In this document: piece by piece, positions 17,289 to 27,111 of the stretch
How the letters are laid out: each line of letters opens with the position of its first letter
Position numbering within the stretch: the stretch's first letter is position 1
Assembly: GCF_000177635.2 (NCBI RefSeq)
Contig: NC_014836.1
Coordinates: 849,501 to 913,500 of the forward strand
Direction of reading: 5' to 3'
Source: Desulfurispirillum indicum S5
GTDB lineage: Bacteria; Chrysiogenota; Chrysiogenetes; Chrysiogenales; Chrysiogenaceae
Length of the DNA: 64,000 nt
Program-made: the position numbers and the translations under genes
The notes under the pieces: generated by a model
Database searches by the model: none
Told to the model about the DNA's origin: nothing
Seen by the model: the letters and a program-made list of their open reading frames with translations, nothing else

Positions 17289-18533
17289 TCAGCGTTCCAG
17301 GGTTCGGATAAAGTTCTGCAGAAACTCGTAGGTATTGATGCGCATATTCTCCAGCGCATCAAGGTCAAGACCAAGCCCGGCGGCATAGCCTTCCACGGTA
17401 TCCGTGGTCTGCTTTTCCATGGCCTCTACCAGCTGCAGCATGGTGCCGATACGCCCCTCATAATGAAGCACGGCCTCCGACACCACTTCACTGAGTTTCA
17501 GGCTGCTGATGATTTCAGTTTTGTCCATCTGGAAGATCACGTCCACCAGGGAGAGAATGCCCACCAGAAAGCTCTGATCTTTTTCGGCACTGGCGGAGCC
17601 GTACAGATGGGCTGCAATTTCCTCCATCAGCTTGGCGCGAAAGATGGCCGACTCAAAGACTGGCCCGCGCAGTCCACCATTCTGGGGATCAGAGTAGCAG
17701 AGCAGGAGCAGCCAGTTCTGGAGCTTGATGCGCCCCATCAGGGTGATGGCATGGTGCAGGGAGGCAATATTGCTGCGCAGGTAGAAGGCACCGGAGTTGA
17801 TGTATTTGAGGAGATTGACGCTGAGTTCCGGGCAGAATTTCAGCTCGCTTTCGATTTCCTGGGACGTGCTGGTTTCCGAATTCAGCAGCTGAATGGTTTT
17901 CAGCACTGTCAGTTTCGAGGGCTCGTAGGCATGGCCTTCAATGACTTCGGTATGGGCGAAGTAATAGCCCTGGAAAAGCGAGAATCCCAGCTTGCGGCAC
18001 AGTTCCACATCGCGGCGATTTTCCATTTTCTCGATAATCAGCGTGGTGTAGAACTGCCGGTAGGTGTGGGCCATGCGCACCAGTCGACGCGGGCTGTTCA
18101 GGCTGAAGTCCACCTTGATAAACTCCACCTTGTCCACCAGGTTCTTGAAGCGGGTCAGGTACTCCCGCTCGAATATCACCTCATCCAGGGCAAAACGGTA
18201 TCCCTTGAATGACAGGTCGCGCACCCGCTCCACCAGCTCATCGGAAATAGTGCTGTGTTCAAGGATTTCAAAGACAATCCGGTCCTGGGGCAGAGCTTCA
18301 ATGGCATCGGTCATCAGAAAACGATCATCGATGTTGACAAAGCCAAGCTTATCGCCGATGAGGTTGTTGATCCCGAAATTCATGAGAAAATTCACCAGGG
18401 TTCGCGCAGAGGCCTGAACAGAATCTTCATACACCGTAAAGTTGGCTTTTCCATGGCGGAAAAACAACTCATAGGCAACAATCTGGTTATCGGCATCCAA
18501 TATGGGTTGTCTTCCGATATATATCTTGTGCAT
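17289..18533 (-). CDS. EAL-HDOD (YuxH-type) signalling protein
   Basis: This protein has 414 residues. The N-terminal half is a degenerate EAL domain: the signature reads YELFFR instead of ExLxR, and the usual DDFGxG metal loop is replaced by FALDEVIF. It is probably not an active c-di-GMP phosphodiesterase. The C-terminal half is an HDOD domain (about 200-400), with SVNLLKYINSGAF, LHHAITLMGRIKLQNWLLLL and FRAKLMEEIA. YuxH-type proteins of this layout occur widely in motile and environmental bacteria and act as protein-protein signalling modules. The ATG at 18533 (MHKIYIGRQPI) was chosen over more upstream frame starts because the family begins at that motif. Confidence 0.88.
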   Translation of the reverse strand: MHKIYIGRQPILDADNQIVAYELFFRHGKANFTVYEDSVQASARTLVNFLMNFGINNLIGDKLGFVNIDDRFLMTDAIEALPQDRIVFEILEHSTISDELVERVRDLSFKGYRFALDEVIFEREYLTRFKNLVDKVEFIKVDFSLNSPRRLVRMAHTYRQFYTTLIIEKMENRRDVELCRKLGFSLFQGYYFAHTEVIEGHAYEPSKLTVLKTIQLLNSETSTSQEIESELKFCPELSVNLLKYINSGAFYLRSNIASLHHAITLMGRIKLQNWLLLLCYSDPQNGGLRGPVFESAIFRAKLMEEIAAHLYGSASAEKDQSFLVGILSLVDVIFQMDKTEIISSLKLSEVVSEAVLHYEGRIGTMLQLVEAMEKQTTDTVEGYAAGLGLDLDALENMRINTYEFLQNFIRTLER

Positions 18534-18589
18534 GGTGTGTACCCCAGTCGTAATTTTTTCCGTCAATGTCTCTCCACATTGCTCCAAAC

Positions 18590-19264
18590 TCAGATACGTC
18601 CGCCTTTCCACACCACCAGACCAAAGATATCTTCAGCAGACAGCTGCTCTGGATGCACCCTCTCGGAGGGATAGGCCGGGTTATCGCTGAAAAAGCGTAA
18701 AAATCCATTCAACAGGAGCTCTACTCTTTTAATGATCAGGTTCTGTTTCGCCTGAAAAACATAAATACCATTGGTTTCAATAGCGGTACAGCTCCTGTCC
18801 ACGACCATCAGATCCCCTTTGCGTATAGTCGGTTCCATGCTGTCACAATGGGCGCGCACGATGGCCATGGTCTCTGTTGAAAACCCTATGGCCTGCAGCA
18901 GCTGATCCTTGCTGTGGGGAGACACAACTGTCTCAAGGGTTCTGTCATCAATCGGGCTGTGCTCATATTCATAAAGCAGTTCATTCTCTTCGCGGGAGGG
19001 CTTACCAGAAAGAATTGCCGCTGTTTTTGCCTGAAAAGCAGATACTCCCACCATCTGCCCGTGTTCAGAGATACCGATAAGCGCATCCATGCTGACCTGA
19101 TAATCCAGCGCGATCTTCAGCATCCACTCCAGAGGAAAAAATCCCCGTTTCTTGGCCCCGGAAACCGAGGCCGGGTTAATTCCCAAGGCATCCGCCAGCT
19201 CTGCCTGGGTGGACAAGCCGGTCAGCTGCTGTATTCTGCTCCATGCACCGTTAAAGGGAACCAT
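18590..19264 (-). CDS. CI-type HTH repressor with S24 peptidase-like domain
   Basis: This 224-residue regulator has an N-terminal phage CI-type helix-turn-helix (about 8-65, TQAELADALGINPASVSGAKKRG). The C-terminal LexA/S24-like domain (about 125-220) carries the catalytic-type Ser142 in CDSMEPTIRKGD and Lys179 in NLIIKRVE. Family members are repressors that may be relieved by RecA-stimulated self-cleavage, though many S24-domain regulators do not cleave. No clear Ala-Gly cleavage site is visible in the linker. No phage genes surround it, so it is probably a chromosomal stress regulator. It lies between the EAL-HDOD gene and the hybrid kinase, all on the same strand. Confidence 0.85.
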   Translation of the reverse strand: MVPFNGAWSRIQQLTGLSTQAELADALGINPASVSGAKKRGFFPLEWMLKIALDYQVSMDALIGISEHGQMVGVSAFQAKTAAILSGKPSREENELLYEYEHSPIDDRTLETVVSPHSKDQLLQAIGFSTETMAIVRAHCDSMEPTIRKGDLMVVDRSCTAIETNGIYVFQAKQNLIIKRVELLLNGFLRFFSDNPAYPSERVHPEQLSAEDIFGLVVWKGGRI

Positions 19265-19318
19265 GGCTGCTCCTGTTTGCCTGTGGGATGGGTAAACCCG
19301 GATATGCGCCGTGTGGAA

Positions 19319-20548
19319 TCACTGCACCTCAATACTCAGGGGCAGCCGGATCGTCGTTCGCGTACCTTCGCTGGTATTTTCCACACTGATGACTCCCGCC
19401 ATCTTTTCCTCTATGACAATTTTCGCCAGATACAGCTCTGTACCCGTCCCTCGCACCACTCCACTGCCAACCCCCCGCTCACGGGTAGTGAAGTAGGGGT
19501 CGAATATCCGCGCAAGAACAGACTCGTCAATACCTCCACCATTATCACTGATGGCGATAATCACTTCACCCGCTGTCTGCTCCACATGAATGAGAATCCT
19601 GCCTGGCTTGCGCGCCAGAATAATCGCATCGCGAGAGTTGCCGATAATGGACAGCAGTACCTGTTGAAACTCACGGGGGTAGCCGAACAGTGAAACATGA
19701 GAGCTGGTGTCTTCGAGGGTGATGCGGATATTGTTGTCCTTGAGCTGTGGCCAGATAAAGATCAGCACACTCTTAAGCGCCTCTTCCAGCTCAAAACGCA
19801 CCTTGCTGGCATCAGGCTTGAGGATATTGCGAAAGGTGTCTATCGTGCCCGAAAGCATCTTCAGCTCATTGATAATGTCTTCGGTATACTGCTGCAACCC
19901 GGTACTGCTCAGAGTGCCTTCATCGTAGTCCATTCGCAGGCTCTCCACCAGCAAGGACACAACCGTCAGAGGCTGCCGCCAATGGTGCGCAACGGCACTG
20001 AGCATCTCGCCCATGGCGATAACACGGGTGCGCTGCAGGATAATATGCTGCTGCTGAAGACAACGCTCAGACTCCTCCTGGACACGTTTATTCAGGTAGG
20101 TATTCGCTTCACGCAAATCATCAAGGCTTTTATCCACCTGCGATTCCAGGGAAGACACCTTCTCCTCAAGACCACGAAAGCCTGAGCGCAGATGCAGCAG
20201 ATTCCGCAGGCGACCCAGCAGCTCGACCTTGTCTACAGGCTTTGTAACCACATCGTTCAGGCCGGCATCGAGGGCTTCGTAGAGAGCCCACTTATCCCCT
20301 TTTTCCGTAACCAGAATGCCCACAACATGTTCTCGTCCCGGCACCTGACGGATCTGACGAAATATATCCAGCCCACTGGCTCCGGCCAGTTCGGCGTCCA
20401 CCACCAGGACATCCACCGGATTCTCGACACACCAGGCGAACCCCTGAACTTCACAGGCAAATCGCTCAGCGCGACTGTGCAGCTTTTCTGCAGCGGCCTG
20501 CGTCAATTCTGCTGTGGTAATACTGCCGATGCTGACTACCGTGTTCAT
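19319..20548 (-). CDS. Receiver-histidine kinase hybrid protein
   Basis: This 409-residue soluble protein has an N-terminal receiver-like domain (1-120) with the acceptor-position Asp51 (VLVVDAEL) and the conserved Lys103 (TKP). A coiled coil spans about 125-170. The DHp helix carries His188 in AVAHHWRQPL, and the ATPase domain has IIGNSRDAI, ISDNGGGI and GTGTELYLAK. The acidic pair normally near the receiver N-terminus is not evident, so the receiver may be atypical. HxWxQPL-type kinases are common in delta- and epsilonproteobacteria. No membrane segment is present. No dedicated response regulator lies beside it. Confidence 0.88.
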   Translation of the reverse strand: MNTVVSIGSITTAELTQAAAEKLHSRAERFACEVQGFAWCVENPVDVLVVDAELAGASGLDIFRQIRQVPGREHVVGILVTEKGDKWALYEALDAGLNDVVTKPVDKVELLGRLRNLLHLRSGFRGLEEKVSSLESQVDKSLDDLREANTYLNKRVQEESERCLQQQHIILQRTRVIAMGEMLSAVAHHWRQPLTVVSLLVESLRMDYDEGTLSSTGLQQYTEDIINELKMLSGTIDTFRNILKPDASKVRFELEEALKSVLIFIWPQLKDNNIRITLEDTSSHVSLFGYPREFQQVLLSIIGNSRDAIILARKPGRILIHVEQTAGEVIIAISDNGGGIDESVLARIFDPYFTTRERGVGSGVVRGTGTELYLAKIVIEEKMAGVISVENTSEGTRTTIRLPLSIEVQ

Positions 20549-20659
20549 GGAGCACCCTCCTGCAGGTCGTACACACTATCCTCTGGAAGCAGCCACAGAG
20601 CCGGTGAGCCGGCACCTGCGACCGCCTGACATTAGCCTCTTATTAATCCATACTGTCAA

Positions 20660-20687
20660 TATGTATACTTCAGGCTAATTTTGTCAA
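20660..20687 (-). promoter_or_regulatory. Promoter candidate for the receiver-kinase gene
   Basis: On the minus strand TTGACA (20687-20682) is followed after 16 bases by TACATA (20665-20660). A second TTGACA overlaps at 20659-20654. Either would give a leader of about 90 bases or more before the ATG at 20548. Confidence 0.45.
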
Positions 20688-20849
20688 GGCACTTCTCCTC
20701 CGTAGCTACATTGACATTCATTATGCGACATATCGACCCATTAATTTGCACAAAGCTAATCGCGGCACTCCCGCCAGCTCCACTCCCCTGACTGCCCTTC
20801 AGGCAGAGTGCCACCCCTTCTTCTGTGCCGCTCACCATGCATGAGCCTG

Positions 20850-20879
20850 TTGACATAAATCATGAAATTGTCGTACATT
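20850..20879 (+). promoter_or_regulatory. Promoter for the hom-thrC-apgM-lysC operon
   Basis: A perfect TTGACA (20850-20855) is followed after 18 bases by TACATT (20874-20879). The predicted start is about 20 bases before the hom ATG, which is too short for a leader-peptide attenuator. Confidence 0.6.
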
Positions 20880-20907
20880 CCCACCACTTGGAACTCAGGA
20901 GATATTC

Positions 20908-22209
20908 ATGAAACAGGTCAATGTTGGGTTACTGGGATACGGTGTTGTCGGAAAAGGCATTGCCGATATTCTGGAGGCCAACCACCAGCTTATTGCACAG
21001 CGAACCGGGGTCGACATCCGGGTCACCAAAGCCCTGGTTAAGGATCTGGACGAAGTCCAGGAAAAACCACCCCATATAGAAATCACTGTCGACCCTTACG
21101 CCATTTTTGATGACAGCTCCATTGATATCGTCGTCGAGGTCATGGGCGGTTATGAACCGGCCCGGACCTTTTCCATAGAAGCGATGAAGCGCGGCAAGCA
21201 CGTGGTCACTGCCAACAAGGCCTGCATCGCCGCCCACTACTGCGACCTGCTTGCTGCTGCCCAGGAGAATGGCGTTTCTTACCTCTTTGAAGGGTCTGTC
21301 GCCGGAGGCATTCCCATTGTCCGGGCCATCCGTGACAGCCTGACCGCGAATAATGTCCGCAGCATCAGTGGCATTATCAATGGCACCGCCAACTATATCC
21401 TCTCCAAGATGACTGACGAGAAGATCTCCTTCTACGAAGCCCTGGCCCAGGCCCAGAAACTCGGCTATGCCGAGGTTGACCCCACCTTTGATATCGAGGG
21501 CATCGACGCCAGCCACAAAATCTTCATCCTGGCCCTGCTGAGCTGGGGGGTAGAGCTCGACTTCAACGCTATCTACACCGAGGGAATTTCCAACATATCA
21601 CCCATTGATATTGAACTGGCCCGCGAGTTGAATAACAAGATCAAGCTGCTGGCCATCGCCAAGGAATGCGACGGCGATATCGACATCCGCGTTCACCCCA
21701 CCATGGTGGGTGAGGATCACCCTCTCTACAGCGTTGACGGCGTCTTCAACGCGGTGTACCTGGAAGGTGACTACCTGGGACCGGCCATGTTCTACGGACA
21801 GGGGGCCGGACGCTACCCCACCGGTAGTGCCGTGGTGTCTGATATTATCGAGATCGCCAGAGACATGGCCTGTGATATTGCCGGAAAGCGCATTCAACCC
21901 TTTGGCTACCATACTCTGCGCAAAGCGCGCATCGTCTCCATAGAAGAGATTCATTCAGCCTTCTATATCCGTTTCACAGTCAAGGACACCGTGGGAGTGC
22001 TGCGCGATATTTCTCGTATTCTCTCCGAACACGGTATCTCCATCGCCTCGGCCATACAAAAAGAACGCGGCATCCAGGCAGACGACAGCGTCCCCTTTGT
22101 CATCATCACCCACGAAGCCAGGGGATATGATATTCTCCTGTCAATCCGCGAAATAGAACGGCTGGACTTCTGCACCGAACCCCCTGTCATGATCCGCGTG
22201 GAGGACTAA
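20908..22209 (+). CDS. hom: Homoserine dehydrogenase
   Basis: This 433-residue enzyme reduces aspartate semialdehyde to homoserine. It has an N-terminal NAD(P)-binding fold with [24 protein letters not shown] and [15 protein letters not shown]. The catalytic domain contains [14 protein letters not shown] and [14 protein letters not shown]-terminal ACT domain (about 350-428, [20 protein letters not shown]) normally gives threonine feedback inhibition. AGGAG precedes the ATG. It heads an operon in which thrC follows after two bases. Confidence 0.97.
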   Translation: MKQVNVGLLGYGVVGKGIADILEANHQLIAQRTGVDIRVTKALVKDLDEVQEKPPHIEITVDPYAIFDDSSIDIVVEVMGGYEPARTFSIEAMKRGKHVVTANKACIAAHYCDLLAAAQENGVSYLFEGSVAGGIPIVRAIRDSLTANNVRSISGIINGTANYILSKMTDEKISFYEALAQAQKLGYAEVDPTFDIEGIDASHKIFILALLSWGVELDFNAIYTEGISNISPIDIELARELNNKIKLLAIAKECDGDIDIRVHPTMVGEDHPLYSVDGVFNAVYLEGDYLGPAMFYGQGAGRYPTGSAVVSDIIEIARDMACDIAGKRIQPFGYHTLRKARIVSIEEIHSAFYIRFTVKDTVGVLRDISRILSEHGISIASAIQKERGIQADDSVPFVIITHEARGYDILLSIREIERLDFCTEPPVMIRVED

Positions 22210-22211
22210 AA

Positions 22212-23273
22212 ATGTACCAAGGACTTATATACCGTTTTCAAGACCGCCTGCCTGTGAGCGAAAAAACCCCTATGATCAGCCTGTGCGAAGGCAACACACC
22301 CCTGATTGCCTGCAGAAATCTGGTCGAAGCCATCGGCAATCCCAACCTGGAAATATTCCTGAAGTATGAAGGCCTGAACCCCACCGGCTCCTTTAAAGAC
22401 CGTGGCATGTTCCTGGCCGTAGCCAAGGCCGTAGAAGACGGAGCCAAGGCGATCATCTGCGCTTCCACCGGCAATACTTCCGCCTCGGCAGCGGCTTATG
22501 CGGCCAGGGCGGGTATCAAGGCCTATGTCCTGATCCCCGATGGAAAAATAGCTTTTGGCAAACTTTCCCAGGCGGTCATGCACGGCGCCCGCGTCATTCA
22601 GATCGACGGAAACTTCGACGATGCCCTGAACCTGGTGCGCGATATCTCCGATAAATTCCCGGTAGCACTGGTGAACAGCGTCAACCCCTATCGTATTGAG
22701 GGCCAGAAGACTGCCGCCTTTGAAATCATTGAGGCCCTTGGCGATGCTCCCGACTATCACGTCATTCCCGTCGGCAATGCCGGCAACATCACGGCTTACT
22801 GGAAAGGCTACCGCGAGTACCACCAGGCGGGCAAGTCAACACGCCTGCCAAAAATGCTCGGCTTCCAGGCTGCCGGCTCCGCTCCTATTGTACTCGGACA
22901 TCCGGTCAAGGAACCGGAAACCATCGCCACGGCAATCCGCATCGGCAATCCAGCCAGCTGGAAGCAGGCGGAAGCGGCCCGCGATGAATCGGGCGGCCTG
23001 ATCGACATGGTAACGGACGAGGAGATTCTGGAGGCGTACAACCTGCTGGCACGCACCGAGGGCGTCTTCTGCGAACCGGCCAGTGCGGCAACCATTGCCG
23101 GCGTCATCAAACTCAATAACGCCGGATACTTCACGGGCCGCTGCCGTCTCACCTGCACTCTGACAGGTCACGGTCTCAAAGACCCCGACACCGCCATGAA
23201 ACAGAAGATCGACCTGGTGAAGTCCAGCAGTGATATGCCCAGTGTGCTGGCCGCCCTGGGACTGGAGGCATGA
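22212..23273 (+). CDS. thrC: Threonine synthase
   Basis: This 353-residue PLP enzyme converts O-phosphohomoserine to threonine. The PLP lysine is Lys62 in [30 protein letters not shown] and the phosphate-binding [15 protein letters not shown] are present. It is the short class-II/plant-like type seen in many bacteria. It starts two bases after hom and its stop overlaps the apgM start (ATGA), so the operon is translationally coupled. Its substrate requires a homoserine kinase, yet no thrB of the GHMP family is present here. Confidence 0.96.
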   Translation: MYQGLIYRFQDRLPVSEKTPMISLCEGNTPLIACRNLVEAIGNPNLEIFLKYEGLNPTGSFKDRGMFLAVAKAVEDGAKAIICASTGNTSASAAAYAARAGIKAYVLIPDGKIAFGKLSQAVMHGARVIQIDGNFDDALNLVRDISDKFPVALVNSVNPYRIEGQKTAAFEIIEALGDAPDYHVIPVGNAGNITAYWKGYREYHQAGKSTRLPKMLGFQAAGSAPIVLGHPVKEPETIATAIRIGNPASWKQAEAARDESGGLIDMVTDEEILEAYNLLARTEGVFCEPASAATIAGVIKLNNAGYFTGRCRLTCTLTGHGLKDPDTAMKQKIDLVKSSSDMPSVLAALGLEA

Positions 23274-24484
23274 AACACGTTGTCTTTCTGGGCGACGGCA
23301 TGAGTGACCACCCTCTGACAGCCCTTAATGGAAAGACGGCCCTGCAGGTTGCCCGCACGCCCCATATGGACGCCATGGTGGCCAGTGGTATTGGCGGCAG
23401 CACTCTCAACGCCCCCGATCACCTTCCAGTGGGCAGCGATATCTGCAACCTGGGAGTTCTCGGATACCGGCTTGACACCGGCTATACCGGACGCAGTCCC
23501 ATTGAGGCTGCCGCCATGGGGGTGGAGCTATCCGATACCGATGTGGCCTTTCGCTGCAATCTGGTCAGCCTGAAAGAAGACAACGGCGTCATGGACGATT
23601 TCAGCGCAGGCCATATTTCCACGGAGGAGGCCTGCCGCTATATTCAGTACCTGAAGCAGCACCTGCAAAACGAGCAGTTCTCTTTTTTTCCGGGGGTAAG
23701 CTACCGCCACCTGGTGGTCTGGCATGGAGGCATGGAGAGGATGGTAACGACTCCGCCCCACGATATTTCCGATCAGGCCATCGCCCCTCACCTCCCCCAT
23801 GGTGAAGGAGCGGAACCGGTGCGCACACTGATGGAACGGTCCATGGAAATACTGCGCGACTGCCCATTGAATCAGGAACGGGCGAGACTGGGAAAGATAC
23901 CCGTCAGCGCCATCTGGCTGTGGGGCCAGGGAAAACGGCCAAGCTTTCAGCGCTTCACTGACCTCTACGGGAAAAGAGGCGCCATGATCACGGCTGTAGA
24001 CCTGATGCGCGGCGTCGCCAACTGTATAGGGTTTCGCAATATTCACGTGGAGGGCGCTACCGGCTGGATAGACACCAACTATGAAGGCAAGGCCCAGGCG
24101 TGTATTGAGGCACTCGCGGATGTCGACCTCGTTTACATCCATGTGGAAAGCCCCGATGAGTCGGGCCATGCCGGCAAACTGCAGTTTAAGATTCAGGCTA
24201 TTGAAGATTTCGATGCCAAGGTGGTCGGACCGGTCATGGCGCACCTGCAGTCGCGATACCATGACAGCTTTCGTGCTGTAGCGCTGCCCGACCATCCGAC
24301 TCCGGTCGAGGTCAGGACCCATACACGCGACCGGGTACCCTTTGCCATGACGGGGGCGCGAATCACTCCCGACCCATGCACCAGCTACGATGAAAGTCTT
24401 CTGCAATGCGGGTCGGTACACCTGCATGACAGTACACAACTGATGAAAATGTTACTCGCAATCGATGAACAGAAAGGGAGTTAA
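23270..24484 (+). CDS. ApgM-family phosphoglycerate mutase-like protein, candidate homoserine kinase
   Basis: This 404-residue alkaline-phosphatase-superfamily protein belongs to the archaeal-type cofactor-independent phosphoglycerate mutase (ApgM) group. Visible metal-site motifs are FLGDGMSD (Asp9), [24 protein letters not shown] and LPDHPTP. The gene overlaps thrC by four bases and abuts lysC, inside the aspartate-to-threonine operon, exactly where thrB would be expected. ApgM-like proteins in such operons have been proposed to replace ThrB as homoserine kinase. The alternative is a glycolytic phosphoglycerate mutase that merely sits here. Sequence alone does not settle the substrate, so the enzyme name stays provisional. 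Confidence 0.85.
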   Translation: MKHVVFLGDGMSDHPLTALNGKTALQVARTPHMDAMVASGIGGSTLNAPDHLPVGSDICNLGVLGYRLDTGYTGRSPIEAAAMGVELSDTDVAFRCNLVSLKEDNGVMDDFSAGHISTEEACRYIQYLKQHLQNEQFSFFPGVSYRHLVVWHGGMERMVTTPPHDISDQAIAPHLPHGEGAEPVRTLMERSMEILRDCPLNQERARLGKIPVSAIWLWGQGKRPSFQRFTDLYGKRGAMITAVDLMRGVANCIGFRNIHVEGATGWIDTNYEGKAQACIEALADVDLVYIHVESPDESGHAGKLQFKIQAIEDFDAKVVGPVMAHLQSRYHDSFRAVALPDHPTPVEVRTHTRDRVPFAMTGARITPDPCTSYDESLLQCGSVHLHDSTQLMKMLLAIDEQKGS

Positions 24485-25717
24485 ATGGCACTCATTGTCA
24501 TGAAGTTCGGCGGGACCAGTGTTGGCTCCGTCGAAAAAATCAAAAACGTGGCTCAGATTGTCTCCAACGTCAAAAATGAGGGCAACGATGTGGTCGTTGC
24601 TGTCAGCGCAATGGCTGGCGAAACCGACAAACTGGTAGGGCTTGTCAGTGAAATCGCACCAACCGCGAACCCCAGAGAGTATGATCAGGTCGTGGCCACT
24701 GGCGAACAGGTGACCATCGGCCTGCTTGCCCTGGCCCTGCAGCAAATTGGCATCGACGCCATCTCCTATTGCGGCTGGCAGATGGGCATGATCACCGACA
24801 GCGCCCACTCCAAGGCGCGCATTGAAGAAATCCGGGCCGAACGCGTTCACGCGTCCCTCAAAGAAGGAAAGGTCGTTGTCGTGGCCGGATTCCAGGGAAT
24901 CACCCAGGACACCCAAGACGTGGCAACGCTCGGACGAGGCGGTTCAGACACAACTGCCGTCGCTGTGGCTGTCGGATTGAAGGCCGACCGCTGCGACATC
25001 TACACCGATGTCGATGGTGTCTATACCACAGATCCGCGCATTGTCCCGGAAGCTCGCAGGCTCCCTGTCGTCTCCTACGATGAAATGCTGGAAATGGCCA
25101 GCATGGGGGCCAAAGTCCTGCAGACCCGCAGCGTGGAATTCGCTAAAAAGTACAACATGCCTGTGCGCGTGCGCTCAACGTTCAAGCTTGATGATGAAGG
25201 AACACTGGTTACATCGGAGGAGGATACCAATATGGAAAAAGTCATGATTTCCGGCATTGCCTATAATAAAAATGAAGCCAAGATCACCCTGACCCGCATC
25301 AACGACAAACCGGGCCTGGCCAGCACTATCTTCAGCGCCATCGCCCAGAAGAACGTCAATGTTGATGTGATCATTCAGAATATCTCCCCCAGAGGAGACG
25401 GCCAGACTGACCTCTCCTTTACCGTGCCCAAAAATGAAGTACACAAGGCTCTCGAAGCTCTGGAGAGCCTGAAATCCTCACAGCAGATTGGCGATATCCT
25501 CGTCGATGAAAAGGTTGCCAAGGTTTCCATTATCGGAGCCGGAATGCAATCCCATGCCGGTGTGGCAGCCAAGATGTTTACCGCTCTGGCCAATGAAGGT
25601 ATCAATATCATGATGATCTCCACTTCAGAAATCAAAATATCCTGCGTCATCGCCGAAAAGTACACCGAGCTTGCCGTGCGCGCACTCCATGAAGCCTTCG
25701 AACTGGAGAAGGAGTAA
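24485..25717 (+). CDS. lysC: Aspartate kinase
   Basis: This 410-residue enzyme phosphorylates aspartate, the entry step for lysine, threonine and methionine. The N-terminal kinase domain begins MALIVMKFGGTSVGS and contains GRGGSDTTAVAVA and DVDGVYTTDPR. Two C-terminal ACT domains (about 265-405) begin with KITLTRINDKPGLASTIFS and KVSIIGAGMQSHAGVAAKMF, the usual site of lysine or threonine feedback. It starts immediately after the apgM stop, with AAGGGAG as ribosome site. It is the last gene of the hom operon, which places the first and late steps of threonine synthesis together. Confidence 0.97.
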   Translation: MALIVMKFGGTSVGSVEKIKNVAQIVSNVKNEGNDVVVAVSAMAGETDKLVGLVSEIAPTANPREYDQVVATGEQVTIGLLALALQQIGIDAISYCGWQMGMITDSAHSKARIEEIRAERVHASLKEGKVVVVAGFQGITQDTQDVATLGRGGSDTTAVAVAVGLKADRCDIYTDVDGVYTTDPRIVPEARRLPVVSYDEMLEMASMGAKVLQTRSVEFAKKYNMPVRVRSTFKLDDEGTLVTSEEDTNMEKVMISGIAYNKNEAKITLTRINDKPGLASTIFSAIAQKNVNVDVIIQNISPRGDGQTDLSFTVPKNEVHKALEALESLKSSQQIGDILVDEKVAKVSIIGAGMQSHAGVAAKMFTALANEGINIMMISTSEIKISCVIAEKYTELAVRALHEAFELEKE

Positions 25718-25733
25718 CTTCGCAGAGTCATAA

Positions 25734-26057
<324 letters not shown>

Positions 26058-26085
26058 CCACACGAAATCATTCAGTTTGCCAACA

Positions 26086-26122
26086 AAAAGAGCCGCCTGG
26101 CAGAAGTCAGGCGGCTCTTTTA
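26086..26122. terminator. Intrinsic terminator after the ferredoxin gene
   Basis: AAAAGAGCCGCCTG (26086-26099) pairs perfectly with CAGGCGGCTCTTTT (26108-26121) across an 8-base loop. It lies between convergent genes and can act in both directions. Confidence 0.9.
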
Positions 26123-26164
26123 TTGCGGAATCTACAGGAAACAGAACGCTTCACCCACGGGTGA

Positions 26165-26944
26165 TCAGTAGGCGCCCAGTCGCCGGGAAATTTCCCGCCC
26201 GGCTTCCATGACAATGGGCAGTATCTCATTCTCAACCCGCTCAAGGGTCATGCGCTGCACCGGCCCAGTAAAACTGATACCAGCAACCGGGGTATTTGTG
26301 TAATCCTTGACACTGACTCCCACGCAAACAACTCCCTGCTGATACTCCTCGAGATCAACAGCATAGCCCCGTTTCGCGGAAAGCTGCACATCTTCCATAA
26401 TTTTATCGACCGAATCAAGGGTGTTCGGGGTCCACTTCCTGAGATCACACTGGGAGAGAATACGCTCAACCTCTTCACTGCTGTCATGGGAAAGCTGAGC
26501 TTTTCCAATGGCGGTACAGTACGCCGGAACAATAGTTCCCACACGGGGAACCACCCGAACAGGATGTGAGGTTTCGACGATATCCAGATACACCACGTTA
26601 GTATCGCGCAGGACGCCCAGATAAATGGACTCGTTGCACTTGGCCACCGCCTCTTCCAGCACAGGCCGCGCCTGCTTCAGCAATCCCAGCTGACTGACAA
26701 ACACCTGACCCAGCTCAAGGGAGCGATAGCCAAGCTGATAATTTCCATTGACCGGGTTCTGCTCGATATATCCTCTGGATTCGAGGGTTGCCAAAAGGCG
26801 AAAGACATTGTTCTTATGCAACCCGAGTTTCTTGGAGAGCTCGGTCACTCCCATCTCGGATTCTTCGCTCACACAGAACTCTTCCAATATATCCAGAGCG
26901 TGGGAAACGGATTGAATAATATAGTCAGTTTTTTTGCGTTCCAT
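26165..26944 (-). CDS. IclR-family transcriptional regulator
   Basis: This 259-residue regulator has an N-terminal winged helix (about 10-70, VSHALDILEEFCVSEESEMG and GLHKNNVFRLLATLESRGYI read in parts). The C-terminal IclR effector domain has YLGVLRDTNVVYLDIVETSHPVR, YCTAIGKAQLSH and GVSVKDYTNTPVAGISFTGP. The family binds small carboxylates or aromatics and usually controls an adjacent operon. The ATG at 26944 is preceded by an AGGTAGG-type site; the frame remains open to 27007. It lies downstream of the transaldolase gene on the same strand but has its own promoter (26979-27007). Effector and targets are unknown. Confidence 0.9.
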   Translation of the reverse strand: MERKKTDYIIQSVSHALDILEEFCVSEESEMGVTELSKKLGLHKNNVFRLLATLESRGYIEQNPVNGNYQLGYRSLELGQVFVSQLGLLKQARPVLEEAVAKCNESIYLGVLRDTNVVYLDIVETSHPVRVVPRVGTIVPAYCTAIGKAQLSHDSSEEVERILSQCDLRKWTPNTLDSVDKIMEDVQLSAKRGYAVDLEEYQQGVVCVGVSVKDYTNTPVAGISFTGPVQRMTLERVENEILPIVMEAGREISRRLGAY

Positions 26945-26978
26945 TGGTTGCCTACCTTCAGAGTCATAATTGCCGGAC

Positions 26979-27007
26979 AATATAGAATGATGTTTTATAA
27001 CAGTCAA
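26979..27007 (-). promoter_or_regulatory. Promoter for the IclR-family gene
   Basis: On the minus strand TTGACT (27007-27002), a 17-base spacer and TATATT (26984-26979) match five of six consensus bases in each box. Confidence 0.65.
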
Positions 27008-27030
27008 TAACTTTTATCGACTCCCCCTCG

Positions 27031-27046
27031 TGTTATTGTGATAACA
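27031..27046. promoter_or_regulatory. Operator-like palindrome upstream of the iclR promoter
   Basis: TGTTAT, four bases (TGTG), then ATAACA form a perfect 6-base inverted repeat about 24 bases upstream of the -35 box. This is a plausible autoregulator or activator site. Confidence 0.4.
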
Positions 27047-27063
27047 TTCTCAATCCCCTTGAA

Positions 27064-27091
27064 ATGACACTATTTGTGAGGATAGTGTCAT
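27064..27091. repeat. Perfect 10-base inverted repeat between transaldolase and iclR genes
   Basis: ATGACACTAT (27064-27073) and ATAGTGTCAT (27082-27091) form a perfect hairpin with an 8-base loop, 21 bases after the transaldolase stop. It could be a weak terminator for that gene, but no U-run follows on the minus strand. An operator is equally possible. Confidence 0.55.
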
Positions 27092-27111
27092 GAAAATGTC
27101 AAAATACCATT

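Larger units (their letters stand above)
20549..20907. other. Intergenic region between the kinase and the threonine operon
   Basis: These 359 bases lie between divergent genes. They contain a minus-strand promoter candidate (20660-20687) and the hom promoter (20850-20879). I see no gene, RNA or further repeat. Confidence 0.55.
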
